From: Leifsonia sp. 466MF
GTDB lineage: Bacteria; Actinomycetota; Actinomycetes; Actinomycetales; Microbacteriaceae
DNA: 64,000 nt
Reading direction: 5' to 3'
Assembly: GCF_900100265.1 (NCBI RefSeq)
Contig: NZ_LT629696.1
Coordinates: 3,410,001-3,474,000 of the forward strand
The translations under genes and the position numbers were made by a program. How positions within the stretch are numbered: the stretch's first letter is position 1; each line of letters begins with the position of its first letter. Shown here in pieces: positions 14,950 to 24,238 of the stretch. Below the pieces are notes generated by a model, which made no database searches, had not been told where the DNA came from, and saw nothing but the letters and a program-made list of their open reading frames with translations.

Positions 14950-17226
14950 ATGAGATGGGGATGGGCGCCTGCCCTGGCCGGCTTCGTGGCACTGAGCGGA
15001 CTCGCCGGTGTGCTGGCTGCGGCGGCGGTGACACCGGCCGTCGCGCTCACGGGCAGCGCGGCCGATTCGACCATCAGCGTCTTCGACGGGCTGCCCGAAT
15101 ACATCAAGGTCGAGCCGCTCGCACAGGCCTCGACGATGTACGCCCTCAGCAACGGCCAGCAGGTCCCGATCGCCAGCTTCTACTCGCAGAACCGCGTCGA
15201 GGTCGGCTGGGACGGCATCTCGCAGAACCTCAAGGACGCCGCGATCGCCACGGAGGATCCGCGGTTCTATGAGCACGGCGGCGTGGATGTCACGGGCACC
15301 GTGCGCGGGGCCGTTCTGACGGCGCTGCACAAGTCGGTGCAGGGCGGCTCGTCGATCACGCAGCAGTACGTGAAGAACATCCTCGTCCAGCGCTGCGAGA
15401 ACAAGCAGCCGGACCCGACCGCGACCGATGCGGTCCAGAAGAAGCAGCTGACGGTGTACGAGGCCTGCTACGACGACGCGACGAAGGTGGACCCGTCGCG
15501 CAAGCTGAAGGAGATGCGCTACGCGATCGGGCTCGAGAAGGAGTACTCGAAGAACGACATCCTTCAGAGCTACCTGAACATCGCGCTCTTCGGCGGCCGT
15601 GTGTACGGCGTCCAGTCCGCTGCCGAGTACTACTTCGGTGTCGCGGCAAAGGATGTGAACATCCAGCAGGCGGCGACGCTGATCGCCATCCTGAACAACC
15701 CCGACAACCTGCGCATCGACCGACCGGACGACAAGGAGAACGGCGCCGCCAACGGCTACAAGGAGACCCTCGACCGCCGCAACTACGTGCTCGACCGGAT
15801 GTTCGCCAACGGGAAGATCACCAAAGAGGAGCACGACGCGGCTCGGGCCACCAAGGTCGAGCCGAAGATCACCCCGACGCAGAACGGCTGCATGACCGCC
15901 CAGCAGTACAACGCCGCGTTCTTCTGCGACTACGTCGAGCGCACTATCGAGCAGAACCCGATCTTCGGCAAGACCGAGGACGACCGCTCCAACTTCCTCA
16001 CCCGCGGCGGCCTCAAGATCTACACGACGCTCAACCTCGACCTGCAGAGCCAGGCGCAGGCGGCGGTCAGCGCGTACATCCCGCCGGCCGACCCGCGCCT
16101 CGACCTGGGATCATCGAATGTCTCCGTCGAGGTCGGGACCGGGCGTGTCGTGACCATGGTGCAGAACCGGCCGTACGACAACACGGCGAATCCGGCCCCG
16201 GCGACAACGGCCGTCAACTACAACACCGACTACGACTACGGCGGCTCCGAGGGCTTCCAGACCGGTTCGGCGTACAAGGTGTTCGACCTGCTCGAATGGC
16301 TCCAGGAGGGGCACTCGCTCTACCAGACGGTGAGCGGAACCCAGCACGTCTTCCCGCAGACGCAGTTCCACGCGAGCGACCCGTGCAACGACATCGGCGG
16401 GGCCCCCTGGAACGTCTCCAACGACGAGGGCGAGAGCGTCACGGCGACGACCGTGATGAATGCGACCGCGCAGTCGATCAACACCGTATTCGCGAAGATG
16501 GCGACCCAGCTCGACCTGTGCGGCATCAAGCAGCGCGCCCAGGATCTGCTGGTCCACGGCGCGGACGAGGCGGCCAACCCGTTCATGGCCAACCCGTCGG
16601 CCGTGCTCGGTACGAACTACATCGCGCCGATCACCATGGCCACCGCCTACGCGGGCCTCGCCAACAACGGCGTCGCCTGTAGCCCCATCGCGATCGACAA
16701 GATCGTCGACGCCGACGGTGCTGAGCACGCGGTGCCCAAGACGGCGTGCTCGCCGACGCCGATCGACCCGCAGGTCGCCGCTGCCGCGATCTACGCGCTG
16801 CAGGGTGTGCTGCGCGGAGGCGGCACGGCGTCGTCGGCCAACCCCGGCGACGGCATCCCGATCTTCGGCAAGACCGGCACGACCGACAACTCCGTCGAGA
16901 ACTGGCTCGTCACCTCCACCACCAAGGTCGCTCAGGCCACCTGGGTCGGCAACGTCCAGGGCGGCGTCGCGCTCCGCAGCCAGAGCTTCCAGGGCATCGG
17001 GGGCGGCAACGTCAAGTTCTCGATCGTCAAGCGGATCCAGACGGCGCTGAACGCGGCGTACGGAGGCGGGGCCTTCCCATCGCCGAGCGGCAAGTTCACG
17101 ACGGCTCCGGTCGCGCCCAAGCCGCCGACCGCTCCAGGAGCGCCGACGGCACCCGCTCCGGGAGCCGGAGGGAACCCCGGCAACGGCGGCGGGCAGGGCG
17201 GTCCGGGCAAGCCCGGTAAGCCCTGA
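14950..17226 (+). CDS. class A penicillin-binding protein (glycosyltransferase/transpeptidase), 758 aa
   Basis: Bifunctional peptidoglycan synthase. An N-terminal membrane anchor (APALAGFVALSGLAGVLAA) is followed by the GT51 domain with catalytic Glu near residue 102 in 'ATEDPRFYEHGGVD' and 'GGSSITQQYVKN'. The transpeptidase domain has the nucleophile S-A-Y-K near residue 440 ('QTGSAYKVFD'), S-I-N near 509 and K-T-G near 641 ('FGKTGTTDN'). The C-terminal about 50 residues are a Pro/Gly/Ala tail, common in actinobacterial PBPs. ATG 14950 follows GGGAGAAG; an upstream ATG at 14923 lacks such a site. It works outside the membrane and is the target of beta-lactams. Confidence 0.95.
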   Translation: MRWGWAPALAGFVALSGLAGVLAAAAVTPAVALTGSAADSTISVFDGLPEYIKVEPLAQASTMYALSNGQQVPIASFYSQNRVEVGWDGISQNLKDAAIATEDPRFYEHGGVDVTGTVRGAVLTALHKSVQGGSSITQQYVKNILVQRCENKQPDPTATDAVQKKQLTVYEACYDDATKVDPSRKLKEMRYAIGLEKEYSKNDILQSYLNIALFGGRVYGVQSAAEYYFGVAAKDVNIQQAATLIAILNNPDNLRIDRPDDKENGAANGYKETLDRRNYVLDRMFANGKITKEEHDAARATKVEPKITPTQNGCMTAQQYNAAFFCDYVERTIEQNPIFGKTEDDRSNFLTRGGLKIYTTLNLDLQSQAQAAVSAYIPPADPRLDLGSSNVSVEVGTGRVVTMVQNRPYDNTANPAPATTAVNYNTDYDYGGSEGFQTGSAYKVFDLLEWLQEGHSLYQTVSGTQHVFPQTQFHASDPCNDIGGAPWNVSNDEGESVTATTVMNATAQSINTVFAKMATQLDLCGIKQRAQDLLVHGADEAANPFMANPSAVLGTNYIAPITMATAYAGLANNGVACSPIAIDKIVDADGAEHAVPKTACSPTPIDPQVAAAAIYALQGVLRGGGTASSANPGDGIPIFGKTGTTDNSVENWLVTSTTKVAQATWVGNVQGGVALRSQSFQGIGGGNVKFSIVKRIQTALNAAYGGGAFPSPSGKFTTAPVAPKPPTAPGAPTAPAPGAGGNPGNGGGQGGPGKPGKP

Positions 17227-17314
17227 TCGAGCCGCGAGTCGGCCCGGCCTTCGCACGCCGAAGGTCGGCAGCAGAGTCCACCTGCTGTCTAGCCAGGCCG
17301 CCCGATATCCGGAC

Positions 17315-17320
17315 TAGTGT
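17315..17320 (+). promoter_or_regulatory. -10 element of leaderless tetR
   Basis: TAGTGT (TANNNT) ends 6 nt before GTG 17327. There is no Shine-Dalgarno, so a leaderless mRNA is predicted. Confidence 0.5.
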
Positions 17321-17326
17321 TATCGC

Positions 17327-17911
17327 GTGGGACGCACACCAGATCCGAACCGCAAACCGGAACTGCTCGGCCGCATCATGGAGCACGTGGCGACGGAGCC
17401 GCTCTCCCGCATGACCTTCCGCAGTCTGGCCAGCGCCCTCGGGGTGAGCACCTACTCGTTCGTGTACCACTTCGGCTCCCGGCAGGAGATGATCGACGCC
17501 ATCCTCGAGGAGGGCGTCCGTCAGCAGACCGAGTCGCTCGCCGGCGTCGATGTCACGGCGTTCGACCGCGACCAGTTCCACGACTGGTACAAGGAGGCGT
17601 TCCGCCACTCCCTGCGCGAGAACAACCGCACCGGGCTGCGGTTGCAGTTCGAGGCGGGAGCCCTGGAGCCGATCGACCCCGACATCGGCAAGCGCGTGAC
17701 CACATCCTTCATGCAGTGGCGTGACACGGTCAAAGCGTGGCTCAAGAAGCAGGGCATCGAGACCCGGCGGGCGGGCATCCTCGCCACCTGGCTCGTCGAC
17801 TCGGCGGCCGGACTCCACTTCGGCTTCTTGATGACCGGCGACCGAAACGGCACCGTGCAGGCGTTCGACGTGTTCCTCGTCGCGTTCCTCCGCGAGGCAT
17901 TCGACGCCTGA
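17327..17911 (+). CDS. TetR-family transcriptional regulator, 194 aa
   Basis: The N-terminal TetR HTH is 'PELLGRIMEHVATEPLSRMT', then 'FRSLASALGVSTYSFVYHFGSRQEMIDAIL', with the typical Y-H-F at the end of the recognition helix. The helical C-terminal domain has no recognisable ligand pattern (Trp/Phe-rich: 'FHDWYKEAFRHSLREN', 'FMQWRDTVKAWLKKQG'). It is flanked by the PBP gene upstream and by the convergent SRPBCC gene, so its target is not evident from context. Confidence 0.88.
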   Translation: MGRTPDPNRKPELLGRIMEHVATEPLSRMTFRSLASALGVSTYSFVYHFGSRQEMIDAILEEGVRQQTESLAGVDVTAFDRDQFHDWYKEAFRHSLRENNRTGLRLQFEAGALEPIDPDIGKRVTTSFMQWRDTVKAWLKKQGIETRRAGILATWLVDSAAGLHFGFLMTGDRNGTVQAFDVFLVAFLREAFDA

Positions 17912-17947
17912 TCGGGCGACCGCACCGCCTAACCGGCGAGCGGACGC

Positions 17948-18391
17948 CTACTGCGCGTCGCGCTCGGCCACCGTCTTCACGCCCTCCAACATCTGCGCCC
18001 AGTTCGCCCGGGAGTGCTCCGCGGCATCCCGCGTCGGGTTGTTGTCCTGGTCGAGGGTCACGCGCGTTCCGCCGGGGATCTCATCCAGCTCGAACCGGAG
18101 GGTGTGATAGTTCTCCGGCTCGTCGGGCAGGCCGCTCAGCGGGCTGAAGTGCGTCAGCACAATACGCCACGGCTCCTCGCGATCCTCCAGCTCGATCACC
18201 CGACCGTGGTCCTCGAACGCCTTGCCCTGCCATTCGCCGCGCCAGACGATCTCCGATCCAAGGCGCCAGTCGGACACCACTTCCGCGCCGAACAGGATCT
18301 CCGGACGCGCGCCGTTCGTGGTCAGCACATCCCACACCGCACGCCGTGGTGCGGCCACGTCGATCTCCGCACGCGCCACATAGTTGCCCAT
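17948..18391 (-). CDS. SRPBCC/AHSA1-like domain protein, 147 aa
   Basis: A START-like helix-grip fold of the SRPBCC (polyketide cyclase/AHSA1) group: 'MGNYVARAEIDVAAPRRAVW' with 'DVLTTNGARPEILFGAEV', 'GSEIVWRGEWQGKAFEDHGR' and the C-terminal helix 'HSRANWAQMLEGVKTVAERD'. The start is ATG 18391, with GGGAGG 6 nt upstream; an in-frame ATG at 18418 adds a short stretch without family similarity. Members bind hydrophobic ligands or act on Hsp90-like partners. No specific role is visible. It stands 73 bp downstream of the alpha-glucosidase and may be its last co-transcribed gene. Confidence 0.85.
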   Translation of the reverse strand: MGNYVARAEIDVAAPRRAVWDVLTTNGARPEILFGAEVVSDWRLGSEIVWRGEWQGKAFEDHGRVIELEDREEPWRIVLTHFSPLSGLPDEPENYHTLRFELDEIPGGTRVTLDQDNNPTRDAAEHSRANWAQMLEGVKTVAERDAQ

Positions 18392-18464
18392 CGTCGCCTC
18401 CCGGGTCGTGTCGCCCATCCCACACCCGGCGCGCCGCCCGCGCAAGGACGACCTGTCGCGAGGC

Positions 18465-20189
18465 TCAGCCCCGGGAGTAGACCACGGCCTCCCAGGGGCG
18501 GAGCGATCCGCTCGTCGCCTCGGTCGTGGATCCCAGGTTGGAGAGCACCAGTTCGGCCGCAGGCGCATCGCCGCCACCGACCGCCCAGGCGGGAAGCTGC
18601 GCGGCATCGAACGTCGCCGGCTCGCTGCTGAGGTTCGCGAGCACCAGCAGCGACCGGTCGCCGAGGCTGCGGGTGTATGCGAAGACCTGGGGATGCTCCG
18701 GCAGCACGAGCGCGTAGTCCCCGATCGCGACGACCTCCGACTGATGGCGCAGGTCGATGAGCGCGCGGTAGTGGGCGAACACCGAGTCGGGATCGGCCAC
18801 CTCGGCTTCGGCGTTGATGTCGGCCGCGTTCGGGTTGACCGTGATCCACGGCGTCCCGGTGGTGAAACCGGCGTGCGGACCGGGCGTCCACTGCATCGGA
18901 GTGCGGGCGTTGTCGCGGCTCGTCCGACGCAGCGCCGCCAGCACCTCCTCCGCGGGAGCGCCCAGGATGTCGACGGCCTCCGCGTAGTGATTCAGCGACT
19001 CGATGTCGCGGAAGTCCTCGATCGAGGAGAACGGGACGTTCGTCATCCCGAGCTCCTCTCCCTGGTAGACGTACGGCGTGCCGCGCATCAGGTGCAGGAC
19101 GGTGCCGAGCGCTTTCGCGGACGGGATGCGGTGCTCGCCGTCGTCGCCGAACCGGCTGACGACGCGCGGCTGGTCGTGGTTGTTCCAGTACAGGCTGTTC
19201 CAGCCGAGGTCGGCGAGTCCTTCCTGCCATGTGGAGAGGTTGCGCTTGAGGTCGAGCACGCTGAGCGGCCGGTGGTCCCACTTGCCGCCCGGTCCGTGGT
19301 CGAGGTCGACGTGCTCGAACTGGAACACCATGTCGAGCTCGCCGTTGCGGGGATCCGTGAAGCGTCGGGCCTGCTCGATGTCGACGCCCGGCATCTCGCC
19401 GACCGTGAGATACCGGTCCTCGCGGCCGGCGAACACGCGCTCGTGCATCTCGTGCAGGAACTCGTGGATGCGCGGGCCCTGCGCGAAGTACGGGTACGCG
19501 TCGCCGTAGAGGGCGCCCTCCGGGACGACCCCGTCGGGCAGCGAGGTGACCTTGGAGATGAAGTTGATGACGTCCATCCGGAAGCCGTCGACGCCGCGGT
19601 CGAGCCACCAGTTCATCATCTCGTAGACCGCGTCGCGGACCTCCGGGTTCTCCCAGTTGAGATCCGGCTGCTTGCGCGAGAACAGGTGCAGGTAGTACTC
19701 GCCGGTCTGCGGGTCGAGCTGCCAGGCCGGTCCGGAGAAGAAGGAGCCCCAGTTGTTCGGCTCCGCGCCCTGCTCGCCCGGCTGCTTGCCCGCGCGAGCG
19801 GGACGCCACCAGTACCAGTCCCGCTTGGGGTTGTCCGTGGAGGACGCCGACTCGATGAACCACGGATGCTCGTCGGACGTGTGATTGACGACGAGGTCCA
19901 TGACCAGCTTCATGCCGCGGGCGTGCATCCCCTCCAGCAGTTCGTCGAAGTCGTCGAACGTGCCGAACAGCGGGTCGATCGCGCGGTAGTCGCTGATGTC
20001 GTAGCCGTTGTCGTCGTGCGGGGACGCGTAGATCGGCGAGAGCCAGACCACGTCGACGCCGAGTTCGTTCAGGTAGTCGAGGTGCTCGATCACCCCGCGC
20101 AGGTCACCGATCCCGTCTCCGTCGCTGTCCGCGAAGCTGCGCGGATAGACCTGATAGACGACCGCCGACTGCCACCACTTGTCGCTCAC
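18465..20189 (-). CDS. GH13 alpha-glucosidase / oligo-1,6-glucosidase, 574 aa
   Basis: Cytoplasmic (no signal peptide) retaining alpha-glucosidase of GH13 with a complete (beta/alpha)8 barrel. Region I is 'DLVVNHTSDEHPWF'; region II 'GFRMDVINFI' carries the nucleophile Asp; region III 'YLTVGEMPGV' the acid Glu; region IV 'WNNHDQPRVVSRF' the stabilising Asp. 'DGIGDLRGVIEHLDYL' and the 'GMTNVPF' segment point to the oligo-1,6-glucosidase/trehalose-6-phosphate hydrolase/maltase subgroup. It starts at GTG 20189, 6 nt after a TAGGGT -10 box that lies inside the 3' end of the dehydrogenase gene, so it has its own leaderless transcript. Confidence 0.93.
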   Translation of the reverse strand: MSDKWWQSAVVYQVYPRSFADSDGDGIGDLRGVIEHLDYLNELGVDVVWLSPIYASPHDDNGYDISDYRAIDPLFGTFDDFDELLEGMHARGMKLVMDLVVNHTSDEHPWFIESASSTDNPKRDWYWWRPARAGKQPGEQGAEPNNWGSFFSGPAWQLDPQTGEYYLHLFSRKQPDLNWENPEVRDAVYEMMNWWLDRGVDGFRMDVINFISKVTSLPDGVVPEGALYGDAYPYFAQGPRIHEFLHEMHERVFAGREDRYLTVGEMPGVDIEQARRFTDPRNGELDMVFQFEHVDLDHGPGGKWDHRPLSVLDLKRNLSTWQEGLADLGWNSLYWNNHDQPRVVSRFGDDGEHRIPSAKALGTVLHLMRGTPYVYQGEELGMTNVPFSSIEDFRDIESLNHYAEAVDILGAPAEEVLAALRRTSRDNARTPMQWTPGPHAGFTTGTPWITVNPNAADINAEAEVADPDSVFAHYRALIDLRHQSEVVAIGDYALVLPEHPQVFAYTRSLGDRSLLVLANLSSEPATFDAAQLPAWAVGGGDAPAAELVLSNLGSTTEATSGSLRPWEAVVYSRG

Positions 20190-20195
20190 GCGCCC

Positions 20196-20201
20196 ACCCT
20201 A
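20196..20201 (-). promoter_or_regulatory. -10 element of the alpha-glucosidase gene
   Basis: TAGGGT on the minus strand, 6 nt before GTG 20189, overlaps the stop codon region of the upstream Gfo/Idh gene. It suggests an internal promoter for leaderless GH13 expression. Confidence 0.45.
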
Positions 20202-21107
20202 CCGGGGCAGCAGGATGCGTCGCCCGGTGCGCGCGGACTCGCGCGCCGCGAGCGCAACCCGCAGTGCCTCGACCGCCGAGGAGACGGGTGCTCGGGTGGT
20301 CGGCACGCCCGCGGTCACGCAGTCGAGGAAGTAGCGCGCCTGCGCGGCGAACGCGTCGTCCGCCTCCGGCTCCGCCACATCCACCCCCGTGTCGCCGACG
20401 ACCTCGAACGTCGTGCGGAACGGCTGGCCCTCCGGGAGGTCGGACACACTGAGCACCTGCGCGACGCCGCCGCCCTCGTACTCGATCGTCGTGGCGACGG
20501 GGACGCCGAAGCCCGCACCCGCCGACGGGATGCTGGTCACGGCGACCGCGCGACCCAGGTAGGCGGACGCCTGGTCGATGTCGTGGATGGCGAAGTCGAC
20601 GAGCATGCCGCCGGACTGGGAGTCGTCCTCCAGCCAGTCGTAGCCGACCGGCGCCGCCGAGATCCGCGACGCGCGCACCACGCGGGCACTGCCGACGGCG
20701 CCCGCCGCGACGCGCTCCGCCAGCGCCGCGTATCCGGAAAAGAAGCGGACGACGTGCGCGACCATCAGCGTCCCGCGCGCCCTGCCAGCCGCGGCCTCCA
20801 CGCGCTCGGCGTCCTCCACGGTGAGCGCGATGGGCTTCTCCAGCAGCACGTGACGGCCCGCCTCGAGCGCCTGGATGGCCAGATCGGCGTGCGATGGCGT
20901 GGGAGTGCAGACGGAGACGATGGTGACGGCGGGGTCGTCGAGCGCCTCCTCCAGCCGGGTGGCCCAGCGGGCGTCGGGCGCCTCCGGGAGATCCGGACGG
21001 CGGCGCGGCGACACCGCCCAGAGCACCGGGACGTCGTTCGTCGCCCATGCCGCCGCGTGCGCCCGGCCCATCCGGCCGACGCCGACGATGGCGACGGCCT
21101 GGGTCAT
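20199..21107 (-). CDS. Gfo/Idh/MocA-family oxidoreductase, 302 aa
   Basis: NAD(P)-dependent sugar or inositol dehydrogenase-like enzyme. The N-terminal Rossmann fold 'VAIVGVGRMGRAHAAAWA' (GxGxxG) is followed by 'SVCTPTPSHADLAIQALEAG' and the family signature E-K-P ('HVLLEKPIALTV'), then the catalytic-type segment 'GGMLVDFAIHDIDQASAYLG' with H-D. Length is on the short side but complete. Its ATG overlaps the stop of the ROK repressor by 4 bp, so the two are translated together. The substrate is likely a carbohydrate; not more can be said. Confidence 0.9.
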   Translation of the reverse strand: MTQAVAIVGVGRMGRAHAAAWATNDVPVLWAVSPRRRPDLPEAPDARWATRLEEALDDPAVTIVSVCTPTPSHADLAIQALEAGRHVLLEKPIALTVEDAERVEAAAGRARGTLMVAHVVRFFSGYAALAERVAAGAVGSARVVRASRISAAPVGYDWLEDDSQSGGMLVDFAIHDIDQASAYLGRAVAVTSIPSAGAGFGVPVATTIEYEGGGVAQVLSVSDLPEGQPFRTTFEVVGDTGVDVAEPEADDAFAAQARYFLDCVTAGVPTTRAPVSSAVEALRVALAARESARTGRRILLPR

Positions 21108-22291
21108 CGGACGACGAGGTCGACGCGCGCGGGGTCGAACACCGAGTCGAGGATGAGCCGCCCTGCCCCGCGGATGCCCGCCTGCTCCTTGGCGACGCTC
21201 ACCGCGATGTCGAGCTGGTCGGTGATCATCGGCAGGCAGTCCGAGTAGATGGCGGAGCGCACCCCGGCGACGAACGCCTCGGCCTCCCCCAGGATGCCGC
21301 CGAGCACCAGGCGCTGCGGGTTGAAGAAGTTCATGATGGTCGCCAGGACGCCGCCGGTGCGGAGGCCCGCCTCCCGGAGCTCCTGTGTTGCGCGTGGATG
21401 CGCGTCCCTGGCGAGTGCGAGCACCTCGCGGGTGTCGGAGATCTCGACGCCGGAGGACCGCAGCGCCTGGACGATCGCGGCGCCGCCGGCCACCGCATCC
21501 AGGCAGCCGATCCGGCCGCACGAGCAGAGCACCGCTGGGGCGCCGGGGACGGTGACGTGGCTGATGTCGCCCGCCATGCCGTGGTGCCCGTGGTAGACGC
21601 CGCCGAAGGCGACGATGCCGCAGCCGATGCTCGATCCCGCCTTCACGAACACGAGCTCGCCGACGTCGCCGCCCAGGGTGTCGTACTCGCCGAGCGCCAT
21701 CAGGTTGGCGTCGTTGTCCGCCGCGGCAGGGAGGCCGGTGATCGCGGAGAGCTCGGCCGCCACATCCACACCGTTCCAGCCGGGCATACGCGAGGGCGAC
21801 ACCATGCGGCCGGTGGTGGAGTCGACGGGGCCGGGGAGTCCGATGCCGAACCCGCGGAGCGTCTGGCCCGGCTGCGCGTGCGCCTCCGTCAGCTCGGCGC
21901 CGACCTCGGCGATCCAGCGGAGCACGGCGGCAGGGCCGGTGGAGATGTCCATGGGCTCGGTCCGGGAGGCGAGCACGCGCCCGCTCAGATCGATGAGCCC
22001 GAAGGTGGCGTGGTGAGAGCCGAGGTCTGCGGCGCAGACGACGCCCGTGGACGCATCCACTTCGAGGGCGCGCGGGCGGCGACCGCCGTGGGAGACGCCC
22101 GAACCCGCCTCGCGGAGGTAGCCGGCGGCGATGAGGGCGTCGACGCGCTGCGAGACCGTCGAGGGCGAGAGGCCGGTGCTGCGGGCGAGATCCGCCCGCG
22201 ACCGGGACCGGCCGGAGCGGACGAGCTCCAGGATGCCGCCCGGAGTGCCCGGTCCGGTCAGGACGGGCGTCCCCTCCATCGTGCTCGTCAT
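21104..22291 (-). CDS. ROK-family transcriptional repressor (NagC/XylR type), 395 aa
   Basis: An N-terminal winged HTH ('ILELVRSGRSRSRADLARST', 'GLSPSTVSQRVDALIAAGYL') is fused to a ROK ATPase-fold sugar-sensing domain: 'VVCAADLGSHHATFGLIDLS', 'RGFGIGLPGPVDSTTGRM' and the ROK zinc motif 'CSCGRIGCLDAVAGG'. The D-x-G-G-T kinase loop is altered to D-L-G-S-H, in keeping with a regulator rather than a kinase. ATG 22291 follows AGAGGGG. It is divergent from the ABC/asparaginase/ROK-kinase operon (165-bp gap) and probably controls both directions, induced by a sugar or sugar phosphate. Confidence 0.9.
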   Translation of the reverse strand: MTSTMEGTPVLTGPGTPGGILELVRSGRSRSRADLARSTGLSPSTVSQRVDALIAAGYLREAGSGVSHGGRRPRALEVDASTGVVCAADLGSHHATFGLIDLSGRVLASRTEPMDISTGPAAVLRWIAEVGAELTEAHAQPGQTLRGFGIGLPGPVDSTTGRMVSPSRMPGWNGVDVAAELSAITGLPAAADNDANLMALGEYDTLGGDVGELVFVKAGSSIGCGIVAFGGVYHGHHGMAGDISHVTVPGAPAVLCSCGRIGCLDAVAGGAAIVQALRSSGVEISDTREVLALARDAHPRATQELREAGLRTGGVLATIMNFFNPQRLVLGGILGEAEAFVAGVRSAIYSDCLPMITDQLDIAVSVAKEQAGIRGAGRLILDSVFDPARVDLVVR

Positions 22292-22456
22292 CGCGGCATC
22301 CCCTCTGCGGCGATGGGCCTGCTGCCCGCCGTCTTGCGTCGAGAATACTGTACCGACTTCGTTCGATTTCGGATTAACTAATTTCGATATTGCGATCAAC
22401 GGTCGATACTTAGTACGCTCATCGAAACCTTCCCGACGACGATGCGAGGACCCCCG
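22292..22456. promoter_or_regulatory. divergent AT-rich control region
   Basis: The region between the ROK repressor and the ABC operon contains an unusually AT-rich stretch, 22340-22415. TCGATA occurs twice in direct orientation at 22384-22389 and 22403-22408, 19 bp apart, and TTTCG words recur. This is the likely site of both promoters and of the ROK operator. I could not assign individual -35/-10 boxes with confidence. Confidence 0.5.
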
Positions 22457-23209
22457 ATGACAGCAACCGACGCCCGGCCGATGGTGAGCCTGCGCGCGGT
22501 CGACAAGCACTTCGGCGACCTCCACGTGCTGCAGAACATCGACCTCGACGTCGCCGAGCGCGAGGTCGTCGTCGTCATCGGGCCGTCCGGGTCCGGCAAG
22601 TCGACGCTGTGCCGGTCCATCAACCGCCTGGAGACCATCGACTCCGGCGAGATCCGCGTCGACGGCGAGCTGCTGCCGGAAGAGGGCGCGCCGCTCGCCA
22701 AGCTCCGCGCCGAGGTCGGGATGGTGTTCCAGTCGTTCAACCTGTTCGCCCACCGGACGATCCTCGACAACGTCACCCTCGCTCCCCTCAAGGTGCGCAA
22801 GCTCGGCAAGGATGCCGCACGCGCCCAGGCGATGGAGCTGCTCGACCGGGTCGGCATCGCCGACAAGGCGGACAGCCACCCGGCCCAGCTCTCCGGCGGC
22901 CAGCAGCAGCGCGCGGCCATCGCCCGCGCTCTCGCCATGCAGCCGAAGGTCATGCTCTTCGACGAGCCGACCAGCGCCCTCGACCCCGAGATGGTCGGCG
23001 AGGTGCTCGACGTCATGACCTCCCTCGCGAAGGAGGGCATGACGATGATCGTCGTCACCCACGAGATGGGCTTCGCCCGCCGCGCCGCCGACCGCGTCGT
23101 CTTCATGGACCGCGGGCAGATCGTCGAGCAGGCCGCCCCAGCACAGTTCTTCGACTCCCCCGCCACCGAGCGGGCGAAGTCGTTCCTGGCCTCCGTGCTC
23201 TCGCACTAG
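22457..23209 (+). CDS. ATP-binding subunit of a polar amino-acid-type ABC importer, 250 aa
   Basis: GlnQ/GluA-type ATPase: Walker A '[19 protein letters not shown]', Q-loop '[20 protein letters not shown]', signature '[19 protein letters not shown]', Walker B '[20 protein letters not shown]', H-loop '[20 protein letters not shown]'. These are diagnostic of the polar amino-acid uptake family. The start is ATG 22457, preceded by GCGAGGA. It is the first gene of an apparent seven-gene operon running to 28588. Confidence 0.93.
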   Translation: MTATDARPMVSLRAVDKHFGDLHVLQNIDLDVAEREVVVVIGPSGSGKSTLCRSINRLETIDSGEIRVDGELLPEEGAPLAKLRAEVGMVFQSFNLFAHRTILDNVTLAPLKVRKLGKDAARAQAMELLDRVGIADKADSHPAQLSGGQQQRAAIARALAMQPKVMLFDEPTSALDPEMVGEVLDVMTSLAKEGMTMIVVTHEMGFARRAADRVVFMDRGQIVEQAAPAQFFDSPATERAKSFLASVLSH

Positions 23210-23282
23210 CACCCGCACCGCACGAGGCCGCGCACCACCGTTCCACATCACACCGAAGTCCAATCAGAAAGGGATGCATCCC

Positions 23283-24221
23283 ATGACCCGCAGCATCCGC
23301 AGGAAGAGCGCCGTCGCCGGCGTCCTGCTCGCGGCCGTGACGCTCGCCGTCACCGCCTGCTCCGGCAACACGGCACTGCCCGGCAGCGACGCGAGCTCGA
23401 CCGCGTCGGGGGACTCCGTCCTCGCCGGCGCCCCCGTCGCGAAGGCCGACCTCATCCTCTCCGGCTCGACCATGGAGAAGATCAAGAAGCGCGGCAAGCT
23501 CATCGTCGCCGAGGCCCTCGACGCCCCGCTGCTCTCGCAGCAGGACCCGACCGACCCGCAGAAGGTCAACGGCTTCGACGCCGAGCTGGCCAAGCTGCTG
23601 GCGATCTACATCATCGGCAAGCCGAACGTCGAGATCGTTCCGCCGGCCTCCGAGACCCGTGAGGCGATGCTGCAGAACGACACGGTCGACGTCGTCTTCA
23701 ACACCTACACGATCACCGAGGAGCGGGCCAAGCAGGTCGACTTCGCCGGCCCCTACTTCGAGTCCGGTCTTGCGGTCGCGGTCAAGAGCGACAACAAGGA
23801 CATCAAGAGCTACAAGGACCTCGACGGCAAGAACGTGATCGTCGGCGCCAACACGCCGGCCGTCACCGAGGTGCCGAAGATCGCCCCGAAGGCGACGGTC
23901 ACCGCGTTCGGCACCGACCCGGCCGCCGTCCAGGCGCTCATCCAGGGCCGCGGCGACGCCTACGTGCAGGACTACACGCTGCTCGCGAGCGACGCCGCCA
24001 GCGAGAAGCAGATCAAGGTCGTCGGGCAGCCCTTCACCAAGGAGCCGTACGGCATCGGCCTGAAGCACGGTGACGACGACTTCAAGAAGTTCGTCAACGA
24101 GTGGCTGAAGACCATCCAGAAGGACGGCCAGTGGGGCAAGGCGTGGAAGACCACGCTCGGCACCGTGACCGACTCGGACATCCCGACGCCGCCGGAGATC
24201 GGGTCGGTCCCCGGCTCCTGA
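23283..24221 (+). CDS. family-3 extracellular solute-binding lipoprotein, 312 aa
   Basis: A signal peptide 'RKSAVAGVLLAAVTLAVTAC' ends in a lipobox Cys, so the mature protein is lipid-anchored outside the membrane. The family-3 (amino-acid) binding domain follows: 'KIKKRGKLIVAEALDAPLLS', 'VNGFDAELAKLLAIYIIG', 'NTYTITEERAKQVDFAGPYF' and 'GQPFTKEPYGIGLKHGDDDF'. It resembles glutamate-binding GluB proteins in layout. ATG 23283 is chosen over 23274 because the AAAGGG Shine-Dalgarno abuts the latter. It is followed by a 15-bp hairpin. The real ligand may be an amino-acid derivative, given the downstream genes. Confidence 0.9.
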   Translation: MTRSIRRKSAVAGVLLAAVTLAVTACSGNTALPGSDASSTASGDSVLAGAPVAKADLILSGSTMEKIKKRGKLIVAEALDAPLLSQQDPTDPQKVNGFDAELAKLLAIYIIGKPNVEIVPPASETREAMLQNDTVDVVFNTYTITEERAKQVDFAGPYFESGLAVAVKSDNKDIKSYKDLDGKNVIVGANTPAVTEVPKIAPKATVTAFGTDPAAVQALIQGRGDAYVQDYTLLASDAASEKQIKVVGQPFTKEPYGIGLKHGDDDFKKFVNEWLKTIQKDGQWGKAWKTTLGTVTDSDIPTPPEIGSVPGS

Positions 24222-24238
24222 TCCGACCGCACCAGACC

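Noticed and set aside
21104..23263. A 719-codon version of the ROK repressor
   Set aside because: The extra N-terminal part is antisense to the ABC ATPase; ATG 22291 has a Shine-Dalgarno and gives the correct HTH start.
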